Assembly: GCF_014191375.1 (NCBI RefSeq)
Contig: NZ_JACHWN010000015.1
Location: 1-52,279 of the forward strand
Length of the DNA: 52,279 bases
Reading direction: 5' to 3'
DNA from: Mesorhizobium sp. RMAD-H1
GTDB taxonomy: Bacteria; Pseudomonadota; Alphaproteobacteria; Rhizobiales; Rhizobiaceae
Part shown: positions 37,359-46,838 of the stretch, piece by piece
Layout: each line of letters starts with the position of its first letter
Numbering within the stretch: the first letter of the stretch is position 1
Notes under the pieces: generated by a model
Told to the model about the DNA's origin: nothing
Seen by the model: the letters and a program-made list of their open reading frames with translations, nothing else
The model's database searches: none
Position numbers and translations under genes: made by a program

Positions 37359-37550
37359 TCAAGGCCGGCTACGCTCGATCTCGACCTTGCGATCAAGCCA
37401 TTCTTCGGTGAGGCTGAACGCTTCGCCATCGATCCAGATGTTATCGTCGTCAAAGGCGGTGATCGGCCGGCCGTCGTCCAGCCTTGCCGAAAAGTCGCCA
37501 AGAGAATAAGCGTTCGCGATCATCTCGCGGACGGAGAGCGTGATTTTCAT
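37359..37550 (-). CDS. Hypothetical protein, 63 residues
   Basis: Start MKITLSVREMIANAYSLGDF at ATG 37550 has GGGGGA 5 bases upstream, better than the ATG at 37562. The chain is acidic and soluble, ends RKVEIERSRP, and contains a DDDNIWIDGEAF turn-rich segment. It resembles small uncharacterised alphaproteobacterial proteins, and no function is known to me. It is convergent with ybhR. Confidence 0.6.
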   Translation of the reverse strand: MKITLSVREMIANAYSLGDFSARLDDGRPITAFDDDNIWIDGEAFSLTEEWLDRKVEIERSRP

Positions 37551-37679
37551 CGAATCCCCCAAGCAGTTGCCACCGGGCGTATAGGCAAATCGGACGGGGA
37601 AATCAACCTGTCGTTGCTGAAACTGTTCGCTGGGGCCGGGATGTGGCCGAGGGGACCTGTTAGGTTTCGATGCGCCTTT

Positions 37680-38240
37680 TCAGGGATCAGGGTTGCAGCT
37701 TGCGGGAACGCTTTCCTCAAACGGCCTGTGTGACAATTGCAGATCGCCTTTCGTAATCATCAAGGGAACAAACGGCCACATCTGCTGAGCGGCGGCGCTC
37801 TCCTGCATGAACTGATAATAACCGCTGAAAACCTGCTTCCTGCCATTATCGAGGGTCGCCTCGAGGGCAACAGGCAAGCAATACCAGACTGTTCCCGCGC
37901 CGCCGTCGCCATTTTCTTCGCCGATTTTCACTTTGACAGAGACGGTATGGTCATATCCGTCGGCAAATTTTTGGAATTCTTCCGCGGTGGGCGGCTGGGC
38001 GCCGTGTTCAATGTAGCTGAAGGCGCGAAGATATTCCTGCCGGGCGATGGCATTGTAGTAGGAATGGAGCAAACTCACCGTCGAACTGCGGTCATCGATG
38101 TAAGTGCGTGTATCGAGGTAGTTGGAAGATGGCTGGTGGGCTGCAGATGATGCGCCGACAGATGCCAATATCACCAGCGCCGATCCGGATACCAGCTTAT
38201 GGAATGGAAAGCTGGTCAATTTTATTCCATAATATTTCAT
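37680..38240 (-). CDS. Hypothetical exported protein, 186 residues
   Basis: The N-terminus has a hydrophobic segment (LVSGSALVILASVGASSAAH) consistent with a Sec signal, with cleavage near residue 34. The mature part includes SLLHSYYNAIARQEYLRAFS, reminiscent of the helical start of NTF2-like domains, and Cys residues near VWYCLPVA and PASCNPDP that could pair. No family is firmly recognised. The preceding bases contain a short GGAG-like ribosome site. It is monocistronic between a small hypothetical and tRNA-Thr. Confidence 0.6.
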   Translation of the reverse strand: MKYYGIKLTSFPFHKLVSGSALVILASVGASSAAHQPSSNYLDTRTYIDDRSSTVSLLHSYYNAIARQEYLRAFSYIEHGAQPPTAEEFQKFADGYDHTVSVKVKIGEENGDGGAGTVWYCLPVALEATLDNGRKQVFSGYYQFMQESAAAQQMWPFVPLMITKGDLQLSHRPFEESVPASCNPDP

Positions 38241-38452
38241 TTTTCCAACTCCAGTACACTTTGATGTGAGGAGTATAGATATAAAATTAAATATTTCTGT
38301 TGTTCAAAGGGAGGACTTTATCAACGGGTCTGTTCTATTCAGCTTATATCGAGGGGCCTTGATGGGGATATACTGCGAAAAACCTTATGGGCTCTTGGAG
38401 GAGCCGATACATGTCTGTGCAGGGAGGGAAAGGACTTGTCCAGGCCGGAAAA

Positions 38453-38527
<75 letters not shown>

Positions 38528-38676
38528 ATCGTCGCGAATGCGGCGGCTTTTGCCACAACATTGCGCAAACCGCAAGCAAGCAATCGGGATTCTTTTTGCA
38601 TATTGTGCGAATCCTCCACAGGCGTGTTTCCCGCGCGCTTTTCCTCGGACCAATCCTGATGTAAGAAAGCGGCAGG

Positions 38677-38889
38677 ATGAACGAGAATTCCAGGCAATCC
38701 GGTCAGGACCCGAGGGGTCGCGAGACGGCAGAGCGCAAAAAGCGGCTTGCCGAACAGTTGCGGGCGAATCTCGCGCGCCGCAAGGCGCAGGCCCGCGCGC
38801 GGCGCGCCGGTGATGCGGATGACAGGGCGGACGGCATAGAAGCGGCTTCCAAACCCGTCAATAAACCGTCAAGAACCGATATGGAATAA
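38677..38889 (+). CDS. Small highly basic hypothetical protein upstream of murA
   Basis: 70 residues, almost entirely charged helix: RKKRLAEQLRANLARRKAQA then RARRAGDADD. A short frame of this kind commonly precedes murA in rhizobia, and the composition suggests nucleic-acid or ribosome contact, but no function is established. GGCAGG precedes the ATG. The gap to murA is 141 bases and contains a small CTCC/GGAG hairpin near 38972. Confidence 0.65.
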   Translation: MNENSRQSGQDPRGRETAERKKRLAEQLRANLARRKAQARARRAGDADDRADGIEAASKPVNKPSRTDME

Positions 38890-39030
38890 TGCGTACGCGT
38901 CAATTGGGGTATGAAGATACGGCGGATGGCGCTTGCTGCTTCCTTGAAGCCATCGCACCGTTCGTCTAGATGAACCGGCTCCCTCGGGAGTGATTGAAAC
39001 CGGGCGCTGATCCCGTGAAAGTGGATAAAC

Positions 39031-40320
39031 ATGGATCGCATTAAAATCGTCGGCGGCAACAAGCTCAACGGTGTCATTCCAATCTCCGGTGCGAAGAACG
39101 CGGCGCTTCCCCTGATGATCGCGTCGCTCCTGACCGATGACACGCTGACCCTCGAAAACGTGCCGCATCTGGCCGATGTCGAGCAGCTCATCCGCATTCT
39201 CGGCAATCATGGCGTGGATTATTCCGTCAATGGCCGGCGCGAGCGGCAGGACGGCGCCTATTCGCGCACCATCCATTTCACCGCGCGCAACATCGTCGAC
39301 ACCACCGCGCCCTATGAGCTCGTCTCCAAGATGCGGGCGAGCTTCTGGGTGATCGGGCCGCTTCTGGCGCGCATGGGCAGTGCCAATGTTTCGCTGCCGG
39401 GCGGCTGCGCCATCGGCACGCGTCCGGTCGATCTCTTCCTCGAAAGCCTGGCTGCCCTTGGCGCCGAGATCGACATCGAGAACGGCTATGTCAAGGCGAA
39501 CGCGAAGAAGGGCCTCATCGGCACGCATTACACCTTCCCCAAGGTTTCCGTCGGCGCAACCCATGTGCTGATGATGGCGGCGACGCTTGCCAAGGGCGAG
39601 ACGGTCATCTCCAATGCCGCGCGCGAGCCCGAAGTGGTCAATCTCGCCGATTGCCTCAACGCCATGGGCGCCAATATCACCGGCGCCGGCACCAGCACGA
39701 TCCGCATCGAGGGCGTCGACAGCCTTTCCGGCGCGCGCGTCCGCGTCATCCCGGACCGCATCGAGACCGGCACCTATGCGATGGCGGTCGCCATGGCGGG
39801 CGGCGACGTGCTGCTGGAAGGCGCGCAGGCGAGCCTGCTTTCCTCCGCGCTGGAGACGCTTGGCCAGGCGGGCGCCGAAATCACAGAGACCAATACGGGC
39901 ATCCGTGTGGTGCGCAACGGCCACGGCATCCATCCGGTCGATGTGCGCACCGATCCGTTCCCCGGCTTCCCGACCGACCTCCAGGCACAGTTCATGGGGC
40001 TGATGACCAAGGCCAAGGGCACCTCGCGCATAACCGAGACGATCTTCGAGAACCGCTTCATGCATGTGCAGGAGCTGGCGCGTCTCGGCGCCAAGATTTC
40101 GCTCTCCGGCCAGGTGGCGACGGTCGAGGGCGTGGAGCGGCTGAAGGGCGCGCCCGTCATGGCGACGGATCTGCGCGCCTCGGTTTCGCTGGTGATCGCC
40201 GGCCTTGCGGCAGAAGGGGAAACGGTGGTCAACCGCGTCTACCATCTCGATCGCGGCTTCGAGCGGCTGGAAGCGAAGCTTTCGGGCTGCGGAGCGGTTG
40301 TGGAGCGTGTCAGCGGATAA
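39031..40320 (+). CDS. murA: UDP-N-acetylglucosamine 1-carboxyvinyltransferase
   Basis: 429 residues, normal for MurA. The substrate-binding Lys22-Asn23 lies in [15 protein letters not shown], and the catalytic Cys126, the target of fosfomycin, lies in [31 protein letters not shown] in the C-terminal half contains the conserved catalytic Asp. It transfers enolpyruvate from PEP to UDP-GlcNAc, the first committed step of peptidoglycan synthesis. It is followed by an intergenic repeat and then the DUF2948-hisD block, a conserved order in Rhizobiales. Confidence 0.97.
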   Translation: MDRIKIVGGNKLNGVIPISGAKNAALPLMIASLLTDDTLTLENVPHLADVEQLIRILGNHGVDYSVNGRRERQDGAYSRTIHFTARNIVDTTAPYELVSKMRASFWVIGPLLARMGSANVSLPGGCAIGTRPVDLFLESLAALGAEIDIENGYVKANAKKGLIGTHYTFPKVSVGATHVLMMAATLAKGETVISNAAREPEVVNLADCLNAMGANITGAGTSTIRIEGVDSLSGARVRVIPDRIETGTYAMAVAMAGGDVLLEGAQASLLSSALETLGQAGAEITETNTGIRVVRNGHGIHPVDVRTDPFPGFPTDLQAQFMGLMTKAKGTSRITETIFENRFMHVQELARLGAKISLSGQVATVEGVERLKGAPVMATDLRASVSLVIAGLAAEGETVVNRVYHLDRGFERLEAKLSGCGAVVERVSG

Positions 40321-40331
40321 CAACATCTCTC

Positions 40332-40437
40332 CTAGAGCGGGATGCGCTCGCATTCGCTCGCGCTGCCGCTCTATCCGTTTGTCTTGCCGCATTTATGCGG
40401 ACGTCAGGTGATTCCACCTGACTGCAAAATGCTCTAG
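40332..40437. repeat. Palindromic rhizobial intergenic repeat element
   Basis: The 106-base segment begins CTAGAGC and ends GCTCTAG, perfect inverted ends, and contains internal hairpins such as GTCAGGTG with CACCTGAC (40413-40432 region). The wording GCAAAATGCTCTAG is typical of dispersed intergenic palindromes in Rhizobium and Agrobacterium. It lies between murA and the DUF2948 gene and could act as a transcript end or stabiliser. Confidence 0.6.
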
Positions 40438-40502
40438 TCGGTTGCGCTGAGCCTGCGGACGTCCTAACAGAAGGGCGTCCGCTGTTTCATGGAATGAAGC
40501 CA

Positions 40503-40943
40503 ATGGAAATGCTCAAGCTTGTAGCGCTCGACGACGAGGATCTGCAGATCATCTCGGCCCATCTCCAGGATGCGGTGCTGAAAATAGGCGATCTCGATTA
40601 TCTGCGGCAGGAAAAGCGCTTCGTCGCGGTCGCCAATCGTTTTGTCTGGGAGCGCGCCGCGTCAGGCCGCACGGCTAGGCGCACCTTCGAGCGACGCCGT
40701 TCGGTCTTGCATTTCGACTGCGTGACCGCCGTCAAGGTGCATGGCGTGGACCGCAGCCGCAAGGACGACGTCCTCTCCCTCCTGGCGCTCCGCTTCCTGC
40801 CCGGCGAGGCGCCGGCCGGCGTGGTGGAGTTCATCTTTTCGGGTGATGCCGCCATCAGGCTCGATGTCGAATGCATCGAGGCCAAGCTCACCGATCTCGG
40901 CCCGGCCTGGGAAGCGCGCGGCAAGCCCGAGCATGACGCCTGA
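40503..40943 (+). CDS. DUF2948 family protein
   Basis: 146 residues from ATG 40503 (MEMLKLVALDDEDLQIISAH); an ATG 9 bases upstream is possible but its ribosome site overlaps. The sequence KIGDLDYLRQEKRFVAVANR and VDRSRKDDVLSLLALRF matches the DUF2948 family found next to hisD across Rhizobiales. The chain is soluble with no catalytic motif. Its function is unknown; the conserved position suggests co-transcription with hisD. Confidence 0.85.
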   Translation: MEMLKLVALDDEDLQIISAHLQDAVLKIGDLDYLRQEKRFVAVANRFVWERAASGRTARRTFERRRSVLHFDCVTAVKVHGVDRSRKDDVLSLLALRFLPGEAPAGVVEFIFSGDAAIRLDVECIEAKLTDLGPAWEARGKPEHDA

Positions 40944-40974
40944 ATAGTGACATTTGTAGTTGAGGATTTGCGGC

Positions 40975-42267
40975 GTGGCACAGACGCTCAGACAAAGCGA
41001 TACTGATTTCGAGGCGAAATTCGCCGCCTTTCTCGCCGGCAAGCGCGAGGCTTCGGAAGATGTCGACCGCGCAGCGCGCGAGATCATCGCCGGCGTGCGC
41101 GAGAGAGGCGACAAGGCGCTGATCGATTATTCCAGGCGTTTCGACCGTATCGATCTGGAAAAGGTCGGGATCGCCGTCACGGCGGCCGAAATCGATGCCG
41201 CGGTCGCCGCGGCGCCCAAGGCGACGGTCGAGGCGCTGGAACTGGCACGCGACCGCATCCGCGCGCACCACAGCCGGCAATTGCCTGAGGATGATCGCTA
41301 TACCGATGCGCTTGGCGTCGAACTCGGCTCCCGCTGGACGGCGATCGAATCCGTCGGCCTCTATGTGCCGGGCGGCACGGCGAGCTATCCGAGTTCGGTG
41401 CTGATGAATGCGGTGCCGGCAAAGGTCGCCGGGGTGGAGCGCATCGTCATGGTGGTGCCGGCGCCCGACGGGGTGCTGAACCCGCTGGTGCTGGTGGCGG
41501 CGCGATTGGCTGGCGTTTCCGAGATTTACCGGCTCGGCGGCGCCCATGCGATTGCCGCTCTGGCCTATGGGACGGAAACGATCGCGCCCGTCGTCAAGAT
41601 CGTCGGGCCGGGCAATGCCTATGTCGCGGCGGCGAAGCGGCTGGTCTTCGGCACCGTCGGCATCGACATGATCGCCGGGCCGTCGGAGGTGCTGGTCGTC
41701 GCCGACCGGGACAATGATCCGGACTGGATCGCCGCTGATCTCCTGGCGCAGGCGGAGCACGACACCGCCGCTCAATCGATCCTGATGACCGACGATGAAG
41801 ATTTCGCGCGCTCCGTGGAGAAAGCCGTCGAGCGCCAGTTGCGCACACTGCCGCGTGCCGCGACCGCTTCGGCGAGCTGGCGCGATTTCGGCGCGGTGAT
41901 CTTGGTGAAGGATTTCAGGGCGGCCGTGCCGCTCATCAATCGCATCGCCGCCGAGCATCTGGAACTGGCGGTGGCCGATCCGGAAGCGCTGCTGCCTGAT
42001 ATACGCAATGCGGGCGCGATCTTCCTCGGCAAATATACGCCGGAGGTGATCGGTGACTATGTGGGCGGTTCGAACCACGTTCTGCCGACCGCGCGCTCGG
42101 CGCGGTTCTCCTCCGGCCTGTCGGTGCTTGATTATGTCAAGCGCACCTCGATCCTGAAGCTCGGACCGGACCAGCTTCGCGCGCTCGGCCCGGCGGCCAT
42201 CGAGCTTGCCCGCGTCGAGGGTCTGGACGCGCATGGCAGGTCCGTCGCCATAAGACTGAACTTGTAG
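40975..42267 (+). CDS. hisD: Histidinol dehydrogenase
   Basis: 430 residues from GTG 40975 with GAGG 10 bases upstream. The family motifs are all present: SVGLYVPGGTASYPSSVLMN, RLGGAHAIAALAYGTETI, AGPSEVLVVADRDNDPDWIA, LAQAEHDTAAQSIL (Zn-ligand region), RIAAEHLEL (catalytic Glu-His) and YVGGSNHVLPT. It carries out the last two steps of histidine biosynthesis, oxidising L-histidinol to histidine with NAD+. It lies in the conserved rhizobial order with UPF0262 downstream by 6 bases. Confidence 0.95.
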   Translation: MAQTLRQSDTDFEAKFAAFLAGKREASEDVDRAAREIIAGVRERGDKALIDYSRRFDRIDLEKVGIAVTAAEIDAAVAAAPKATVEALELARDRIRAHHSRQLPEDDRYTDALGVELGSRWTAIESVGLYVPGGTASYPSSVLMNAVPAKVAGVERIVMVVPAPDGVLNPLVLVAARLAGVSEIYRLGGAHAIAALAYGTETIAPVVKIVGPGNAYVAAAKRLVFGTVGIDMIAGPSEVLVVADRDNDPDWIAADLLAQAEHDTAAQSILMTDDEDFARSVEKAVERQLRTLPRAATASASWRDFGAVILVKDFRAAVPLINRIAAEHLELAVADPEALLPDIRNAGAIFLGKYTPEVIGDYVGGSNHVLPTARSARFSSGLSVLDYVKRTSILKLGPDQLRALGPAAIELARVEGLDAHGRSVAIRLNL

Positions 42268-42273
42268 GGCGAT

Positions 42274-42759
42274 ATGGCATCCGGCGGCGACAAGAAAGCC
42301 CGGCTGATCGATGTGGAACTGGACGAATCCATCGGACGCTCCACGCCGGATGTCGAGCATGAGCGCGCCGTCGCCATCTTCGATCTCATCGAGGAGAACA
42401 GCTTCTATCCCGTGGGTGATGAGGTGGGCGGCCCTTACAAGCTGAGGCTTTCGCTGATCGAATCGCGGCTGATCTTCGCCATCACGCGTGAAAGCGGCGA
42501 GGAGGTCGCCACCCATATCCTTTCGCTCGCCCCGTTCAGGCGGGTGGTGAAGGATTATTTCATGATCTGCGAGAGCTATTATCAGGCCATCCGCTCCGCG
42601 ACGCCGAGCAAGATCGAGGCAATCGACATGGGGCGGCGGGGGTTGCATAATGAGGGTTCCCAGACGCTGAAGGAGCGGCTCAGCGGCAAGATCGAGGTGG
42701 ATTTCGACACGGCACGCCGTCTCTTTACACTTGTCTGCGTGCTGCATTGGCGGGGCTGA
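42274..42759 (+). CDS. UPF0262 family protein
   Basis: 161 residues. [20 protein letters not shown] and [20 protein letters not shown], with the C-terminal [19 protein letters not shown], match UPF0262, a family restricted largely to Rhizobiales and found after hisD. No catalytic motif or membrane segment is seen and the function is unknown. It overlaps the next gene by 13 bases, pointing to coupled translation. Confidence 0.88.
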   Translation: MASGGDKKARLIDVELDESIGRSTPDVEHERAVAIFDLIEENSFYPVGDEVGGPYKLRLSLIESRLIFAITRESGEEVATHILSLAPFRRVVKDYFMICESYYQAIRSATPSKIEAIDMGRRGLHNEGSQTLKERLSGKIEVDFDTARRLFTLVCVLHWRG

Positions 42760-43256
42760 AGACGGCTTTGAGAGGGCACGAGGCTGGAAAAACGGATGAC
42801 CCAGGCGCGGTGGCCGCGCCGCCCAGCGCTCCTGCCACGCCTTCTTCGATCCTGTTCGTCTGCGGCATGAACGCGATCCGCTCCCCGATGGCCGAGTGTC
42901 TGGCCCGGCATATGCTTCCGGGCAAGGTCTATCTCGCTTCGGCGGGGGTGAAGCGCGGCGAACGCGATCCCTTTGTCGATGCCGTGCTGGCGGAGGAGGG
43001 GCTGTCGCTCGCCGAACGCCAGCCGAAGGAACTGGAGGAGCTGGGAGACGGCTATTTCGACCTGGTGGTCACGCTGACGCCGCTGGCCCACCACAAGGTT
43101 CTGGAGCGCATGCGGGGCTTTTCCGTTGACGTGGAATATTGGCCGATGCCCGATCCGACATTGGTCCGCGGCACCCGCGAACAGATCCTCAATGCCTATC
43201 GGGACGTGCGCGAACGTCTCAAGCGGCGCATCGCCGAGCGCTTCGGTATAAAATAG
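42747..43256 (+). CDS. Low-molecular-weight protein tyrosine phosphatase / arsenate reductase-like protein
   Basis: 169 residues from TTG 42747, inside the end of the UPF0262 gene; no in-frame ATG precedes the catalytic loop. The phosphate-binding P-loop C-x5-R-S is seen as [14 protein letters not shown] (Cys39, Arg45). The general acid Asp lies in [12 protein letters not shown], as in low-Mr phosphatases. It would dephosphorylate tyrosine or act on arsenate; substrate assignment is not possible from sequence. The N-terminal 30 residues are Ala/Pro-rich and probably a tail. The gene is part of the conserved hisD-infA block. Confidence 0.8.
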   Translation: MAGLKTALRGHEAGKTDDPGAVAAPPSAPATPSSILFVCGMNAIRSPMAECLARHMLPGKVYLASAGVKRGERDPFVDAVLAEEGLSLAERQPKELEELGDGYFDLVVTLTPLAHHKVLERMRGFSVDVEYWPMPDPTLVRGTREQILNAYRDVRERLKRRIAERFGIK

Positions 43257-43371
43257 TGTACCGAATTACGCCGATTTCCGTTGTTCACAAATGAACTCTA
43301 ATCATATAGGTTCCGCGCAAATTCAGCCCGTCCGCATGAGCGGGACGGCCAAGAGAAGAAACAGGATACGT

Positions 43372-43590
43372 ATGGCGAAAGAAGAAGTCCTCGAATTTCC
43401 GGGTGTCGTGACGGAGCTGCTGCCCAACGCGATGTTCCGGGTGAAGCTCGAAAACGAACATGAAATCATTGCCCACACCGCTGGCCGGATGCGCAAGAAC
43501 CGCATTCGCGTTCTGGCCGGCGACAAGGTGCTGGTCGAGATGACCCCCTACGACCTGACGAAGGGTCGTATCACCTATCGTTTCAAATAG
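43372..43590 (+). CDS. infA: Translation initiation factor IF-1
   Basis: 72 residues, exactly the normal IF-1 length: [20 protein letters not shown] through GRITYRF. This is an S1-type OB fold that occupies the ribosomal A site during initiation. AGGA lies 6 bases before ATG 43372; the frame upstream is not part of the protein. A GTTCA/TGAAC inverted repeat at 43283-43296 lies in its leader and may mark the promoter region. It is followed by maf and yacG, as in other Rhizobiales. Confidence 0.97.
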   Translation: MAKEEVLEFPGVVTELLPNAMFRVKLENEHEIIAHTAGRMRKNRIRVLAGDKVLVEMTPYDLTKGRITYRFK

Positions 43591-43627
43591 TCCGTTTTCC
43601 GTTCGTTCCCGAAGGGACGCGATTTTT

Positions 43628-44254
43628 ATGAGCGCTCAGCAAAAGCTTGTCCTTGCTTCCGGCTCGCCGCGCCGGATCGAGCTTTTGGGGCAGGCGGGGA
43701 TCGAACCGGATCATCTCCTTCCGACCGATATCGACGAGACGCCGCTTCGCGCCGAGCATCCGCGCTCGCTGGCGCGCCGCCTGTCGCGCGAGAAGGCGGA
43801 AAAAGCCGCAGAGCGCTTGAAGACGGACGACAAGTTCGCCGGGGCCTATGTGCTGGCCGCAGACACGGTCGTCGCGGTCGGGCGGCGCATCCTGCCGAAG
43901 GCCGAGATCCAGGACGAGGCGAGGGAGTGCCTGCGCCTGCTCTCGGGACGTTCGCATAAGGTCTTCACCGGCATCTGCCTCGTCACGCCGAACGGCCGCG
44001 TGCGCCAGACGCTGGTCGAGAGCCGCGTGCGCTTCGAGCGGTTGACCAGGGAGCAGCTCGACAGCTACCTTGCTTCCGGTGAATGGCGCGGCAAAGCCGG
44101 CGGCTATGCCATCCAGGGCTTTGCCGGCAGCTTTGTCGTCAAGCTCGTCGGCTCCTATACCAATGTCGTTGGGCTTCCGCTGCACGAGACGGTCAGCCTT
44201 CTGACCGGTGAAGGCTATAAGGTCTTCGGAACCTGGACCTCGGGCAAACATTAA
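43628..44254 (+). CDS. maf: Maf-family nucleoside triphosphate pyrophosphatase
   Basis: 208 residues. The N-terminal [14 protein letters not shown] and the [20 protein letters not shown] segment are Maf signatures; [20 protein letters not shown] near the C-terminus is the third conserved block. Maf proteins hydrolyse non-canonical or modified NTPs to the monophosphate and PPi. Whether this paralogue is of the dTTP/UTP or m7GTP type cannot be settled here. It lies 38 bases after infA and 8 before yacG. Confidence 0.93.
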   Translation: MSAQQKLVLASGSPRRIELLGQAGIEPDHLLPTDIDETPLRAEHPRSLARRLSREKAEKAAERLKTDDKFAGAYVLAADTVVAVGRRILPKAEIQDEARECLRLLSGRSHKVFTGICLVTPNGRVRQTLVESRVRFERLTREQLDSYLASGEWRGKAGGYAIQGFAGSFVVKLVGSYTNVVGLPLHETVSLLTGEGYKVFGTWTSGKH

Positions 44255-44262
44255 AAAACGGC

Positions 44263-44502
44263 ATGAGCGGCAAGAAAGACATATCGGCAGCACCCGGCGC
44301 GAAGGTGACCCCCCTGCGGCCCACCCGGCCATGCCCGGAATGCGGCAAGCCCTCGAGCCGCGAGGACTACCCGTTCTGCTCGCGGCGCTGCCGCAACATC
44401 GACCTCAACCGCTGGCTCTCCGGGGCCTATGTCATCCCGGCGGTGGAATCGGCCGACGATAGCGACGATTCGGACAACAACTCAGATAGTGGCGAGCGCT
44501 AA
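44263..44502 (+). CDS. yacG: DNA gyrase inhibitor / zinc-binding protein YacG
   Basis: 79 residues. The four zinc ligands are present as CPECGKPS (two Cys) and [10 protein letters not shown] (two Cys), followed by [12 protein letters not shown], the conserved YacG block that contacts GyrB. The C-terminal tail is acidic ([15 protein letters not shown]). In E. coli YacG blocks gyrase. It follows maf, as is usual in rhizobia. Confidence 0.93.
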   Translation: MSGKKDISAAPGAKVTPLRPTRPCPECGKPSSREDYPFCSRRCRNIDLNRWLSGAYVIPAVESADDSDDSDNNSDSGER

Positions 44503-44539
44503 GCGCTTTCACGCTTCATTCATCCAGATTTGGCTAAAT

Positions 44540-44581
44540 CCTTGCAGGAGACGGGCGTTGGTGGAAGAAATCCCTGCAAGG
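44540..44581 (+). promoter_or_regulatory. Inverted repeat that overlaps the ribosome site of the next gene
   Basis: CCTTGCAGG (44540-44548) and CCTGCAAGG (44573-44581) are perfect 9-base inverted repeats 24 bases apart. The right arm runs into the AAGGGGG ribosome site of the oxidoreductase gene at 44594, so pairing could hide it and limit translation. Confidence 0.4.
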
Positions 44582-44593
44582 GGGGATGACATC

Positions 44594-45763
44594 ATGAAGA
44601 TCGCCATTATCGGCACGGGGTTTGTCGCGGATTACTATATGACGACCCTGCCGAACCACCCGTCCCTGCAGCTGGCCGGCGTCTATGACCGCGACCCCCA
44701 AAGGCTGAAGCAATTCTGCGCCTTTTACGGAACCCGGGCCTATGCCGGCCTTGACGAGATGCTGGCCGATTCCGGGATCGCGATCGTCGTCAACCTGACC
44801 ACGCCGGAAAGCCATTACGCCATATCCAAACGCGCGCTCGAAGCGGGCAAGCATGTCTACTGCGAAAAGCCACTGGCGATGCGCTTCGAGGACGCGCAGG
44901 AACTGGTGGAACTGGCGGCACGGCGCGGCCTGACGCTTACCTCTGCGCCTGCCAATGCGCTGAGCGACGCCAGCAGGCTGGTGCGCAAGGCGCTGAGCGA
45001 CCGGGCGATCGGCATACCGCGCCTCGTCTATGCGCAGATGGAGGACGCCCCCGTTTTCAGGGGAAAATGGAAGACGTGGCGCTCCCGATCCGGCGCGCAC
45101 TGGCCGGGCCTGCACGAATTCGAGATCGGCTGCACGCTGGAGCATGCGGGCTATGCGCTTTCCTGGCTTGTCTCGTTGTTCGGCCCGGCGGCGAGCCTCA
45201 CCGCGTTTTCCGCCGTCACCTTTCCCGACAAGGGGCCGGGGACGGAGGAGATCACCATGGCGCCGGATTTTTCCGTCGGCTGCATCACCTTCCGTTCCGG
45301 CGTCGTCGCCCGGCTGACCAGTGGTCTTGCCGCGCCGAGGGACCGCTCGCTCACGGTTCTGGGGGACGGCGGGTCGATCACGGTTTGCGATCTCTGGGAC
45401 AATCGGTCCGCCGTGCATCTGGAGCGGCTTGCGGAAGGAAAACAGTTGAAAATGCGGGTGGCCGACTGGGTCGAGAGCAAGGTGAAACGCGCCTTGCCAT
45501 GGAAGCCGACGCCGGGACGGCGCCTGTCCTACAAGGGGTTTGGAGTCGAGGGCGCTCTGCCCGCCTTTCCATCGCGCATCGATTTCGCCGCCGGGATCGC
45601 CGCCCAGGCGCGATCGATCGGGAGCGGGATACCGGCATTCTTCTCAGGCGATGTCGCGCTGCATGTGACCGAGCTGGCGCTGGCGCTCAACAATGCGCAT
45701 GAACTGCCCCAGCCCTACACGCTGCGCAGCACCTTCACGCGGCCGGGGGCATTTCATGTATAG
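44594..45763 (+). CDS. Gfo/Idh/MocA family oxidoreductase
   Basis: 389 residues from ATG 44594 with AAGGGGG upstream. The N-terminal NAD(P) fold begins MKIAIIGTGFVADYYMTTLP, then the family signature HVYCEKPLAM with the catalytic-site Lys (about residues 93-102). The C-terminal alpha/beta domain contains HWPGLHEFEIGCTLEHAGYA. These enzymes oxidise or reduce a ring carbon of sugars or inositols. The substrate is unknown. The 3' end overlaps the convergent second oxidoreductase by 29 bases. Confidence 0.85.
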   Translation: MKIAIIGTGFVADYYMTTLPNHPSLQLAGVYDRDPQRLKQFCAFYGTRAYAGLDEMLADSGIAIVVNLTTPESHYAISKRALEAGKHVYCEKPLAMRFEDAQELVELAARRGLTLTSAPANALSDASRLVRKALSDRAIGIPRLVYAQMEDAPVFRGKWKTWRSRSGAHWPGLHEFEIGCTLEHAGYALSWLVSLFGPAASLTAFSAVTFPDKGPGTEEITMAPDFSVGCITFRSGVVARLTSGLAAPRDRSLTVLGDGGSITVCDLWDNRSAVHLERLAEGKQLKMRVADWVESKVKRALPWKPTPGRRLSYKGFGVEGALPAFPSRIDFAAGIAAQARSIGSGIPAFFSGDVALHVTELALALNNAHELPQPYTLRSTFTRPGAFHV

Positions 45764-46838
45764 GGGAGCGTGAAAGCACGATCCCGATGGCGCGCAGCAC
45801 CGCGACGCTTTCCTGCAGCGGCATGACAGCGGATCTGTTTTCACCGGCGCGCAGCGCATCCATGACGGCGATTGCCTGGAACTGCAGTCCGTTGCCCTCG
45901 AAGGGATGATGCTCGACCTGGCAGCCCCAGAGGCGCGCCAGGGGAGGGGGCAGGCGGGAAATGAGCTTCGCCGCCATGCGGTCGCCTTGCGGGGAGGGCG
46001 CGACGAGCGGTGATTTCATCGCCGTGGGCGAATAGAGCGTGAGCCGCTGCGCTTTCAGGAAAGGCGCATCGAGGCGGAGCGCACCGGCGCTGCCCTCGAT
46101 CAGGAAATAATTCGACCCGTCGCGGTCGAAGCCGCAGGAGAGCTCCGCTTCGGCCGAAGCATAATGCAGGGTGATCTCGGTGCGTATGTCGACGCCGTTC
46201 TTGGCGCTGAACCAGCGTCCGGAGACTTTTTCCGGCTCGCCGAGGAAATACATCGCCAGCGAGACGGGATAGACGCCGAGGTCGAGCGCCGCGCCGCCGC
46301 CCAGCGCCCGCGAGAAGAACCGGCTTTCGGGGTCATAGGGCCTGAAATAGGAAAGGTCGGCGCGAATTTTCCGGATTTCACCGATGGCGCCGGCCTTGAT
46401 TCGCGCCTTTGCCGCTTTCACGGCGGGAAGGAAGCGCGTCCACATCGCCTCCATGGCGAAGGTCTTCTGGCGCAGTGCCTCGCGCTCGATCACCTCGGCT
46501 TCCGGATAGGAGGGGGCGATGGGCTTTTCGGTGAGCACCGGCTTGCGGTTGCGCAGCGCCCGCAGTGTCTGCGCCAGGTGCAGCGAATTCGGCGTGGCGA
46601 TATAGACGGCCTCGATCTGCGGATCGGACATGAAGGCATCGAGGTCGTGATAGGCCTTTTGCGCGCGGGTCTCGGCGCGGAATGCCTCGGCATTATCAGG
46701 GTTGCGCGAATGGACGGCGTGAAGCACCGCACCGGGCGCGAACGCCAGATCGGAGGCGAAGCGCCGTGCGATCTCGCCTGTGCCGACAATACCCCATCCG
46801 ACCGTCTTCACCGCTGTCCTGCCCCCTCCATGACCCAT
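45735..46838 (-). CDS. Gfo/Idh/MocA family oxidoreductase (second copy)
   Basis: 367 residues from ATG 46838; GTG 46811 with AGGA upstream is a good alternative that starts right at the Rossmann strand. WGIVGTGEIARRFASDLAFA is the dinucleotide motif, PVLTEKPIAPS holds the conserved EKP, and LGGGAALDLGVYPVSLAMYF is the typical substrate-domain helix of trans-1,2-dihydrobenzenediol dehydrogenase-like members. The exact substrate is unknown. It differs clearly from the neighbouring oxidoreductase, so this is not a recent duplication. The two genes are convergent and share 29 bases. Confidence 0.85.
   Translation of the reverse strand: MGHGGGRTAVKTVGWGIVGTGEIARRFASDLAFAPGAVLHAVHSRNPDNAEAFRAETRAQKAYHDLDAFMSDPQIEAVYIATPNSLHLAQTLRALRNRKPVLTEKPIAPSYPEAEVIEREALRQKTFAMEAMWTRFLPAVKAAKARIKAGAIGEIRKIRADLSYFRPYDPESRFFSRALGGGAALDLGVYPVSLAMYFLGEPEKVSGRWFSAKNGVDIRTEITLHYASAEAELSCGFDRDGSNYFLIEGSAGALRLDAPFLKAQRLTLYSPTAMKSPLVAPSPQGDRMAAKLISRLPPPLARLWGCQVEHHPFEGNGLQFQAIAVMDALRAGENRSAVMPLQESVAVLRAIGIVLSRSPIHEMPPAA

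Noticed and set aside
38869-42747. Long minus-strand frames opposite murA and hisD
   Set aside because: Both forward genes are certain housekeeping genes; the reverse frames show only shadow composition.
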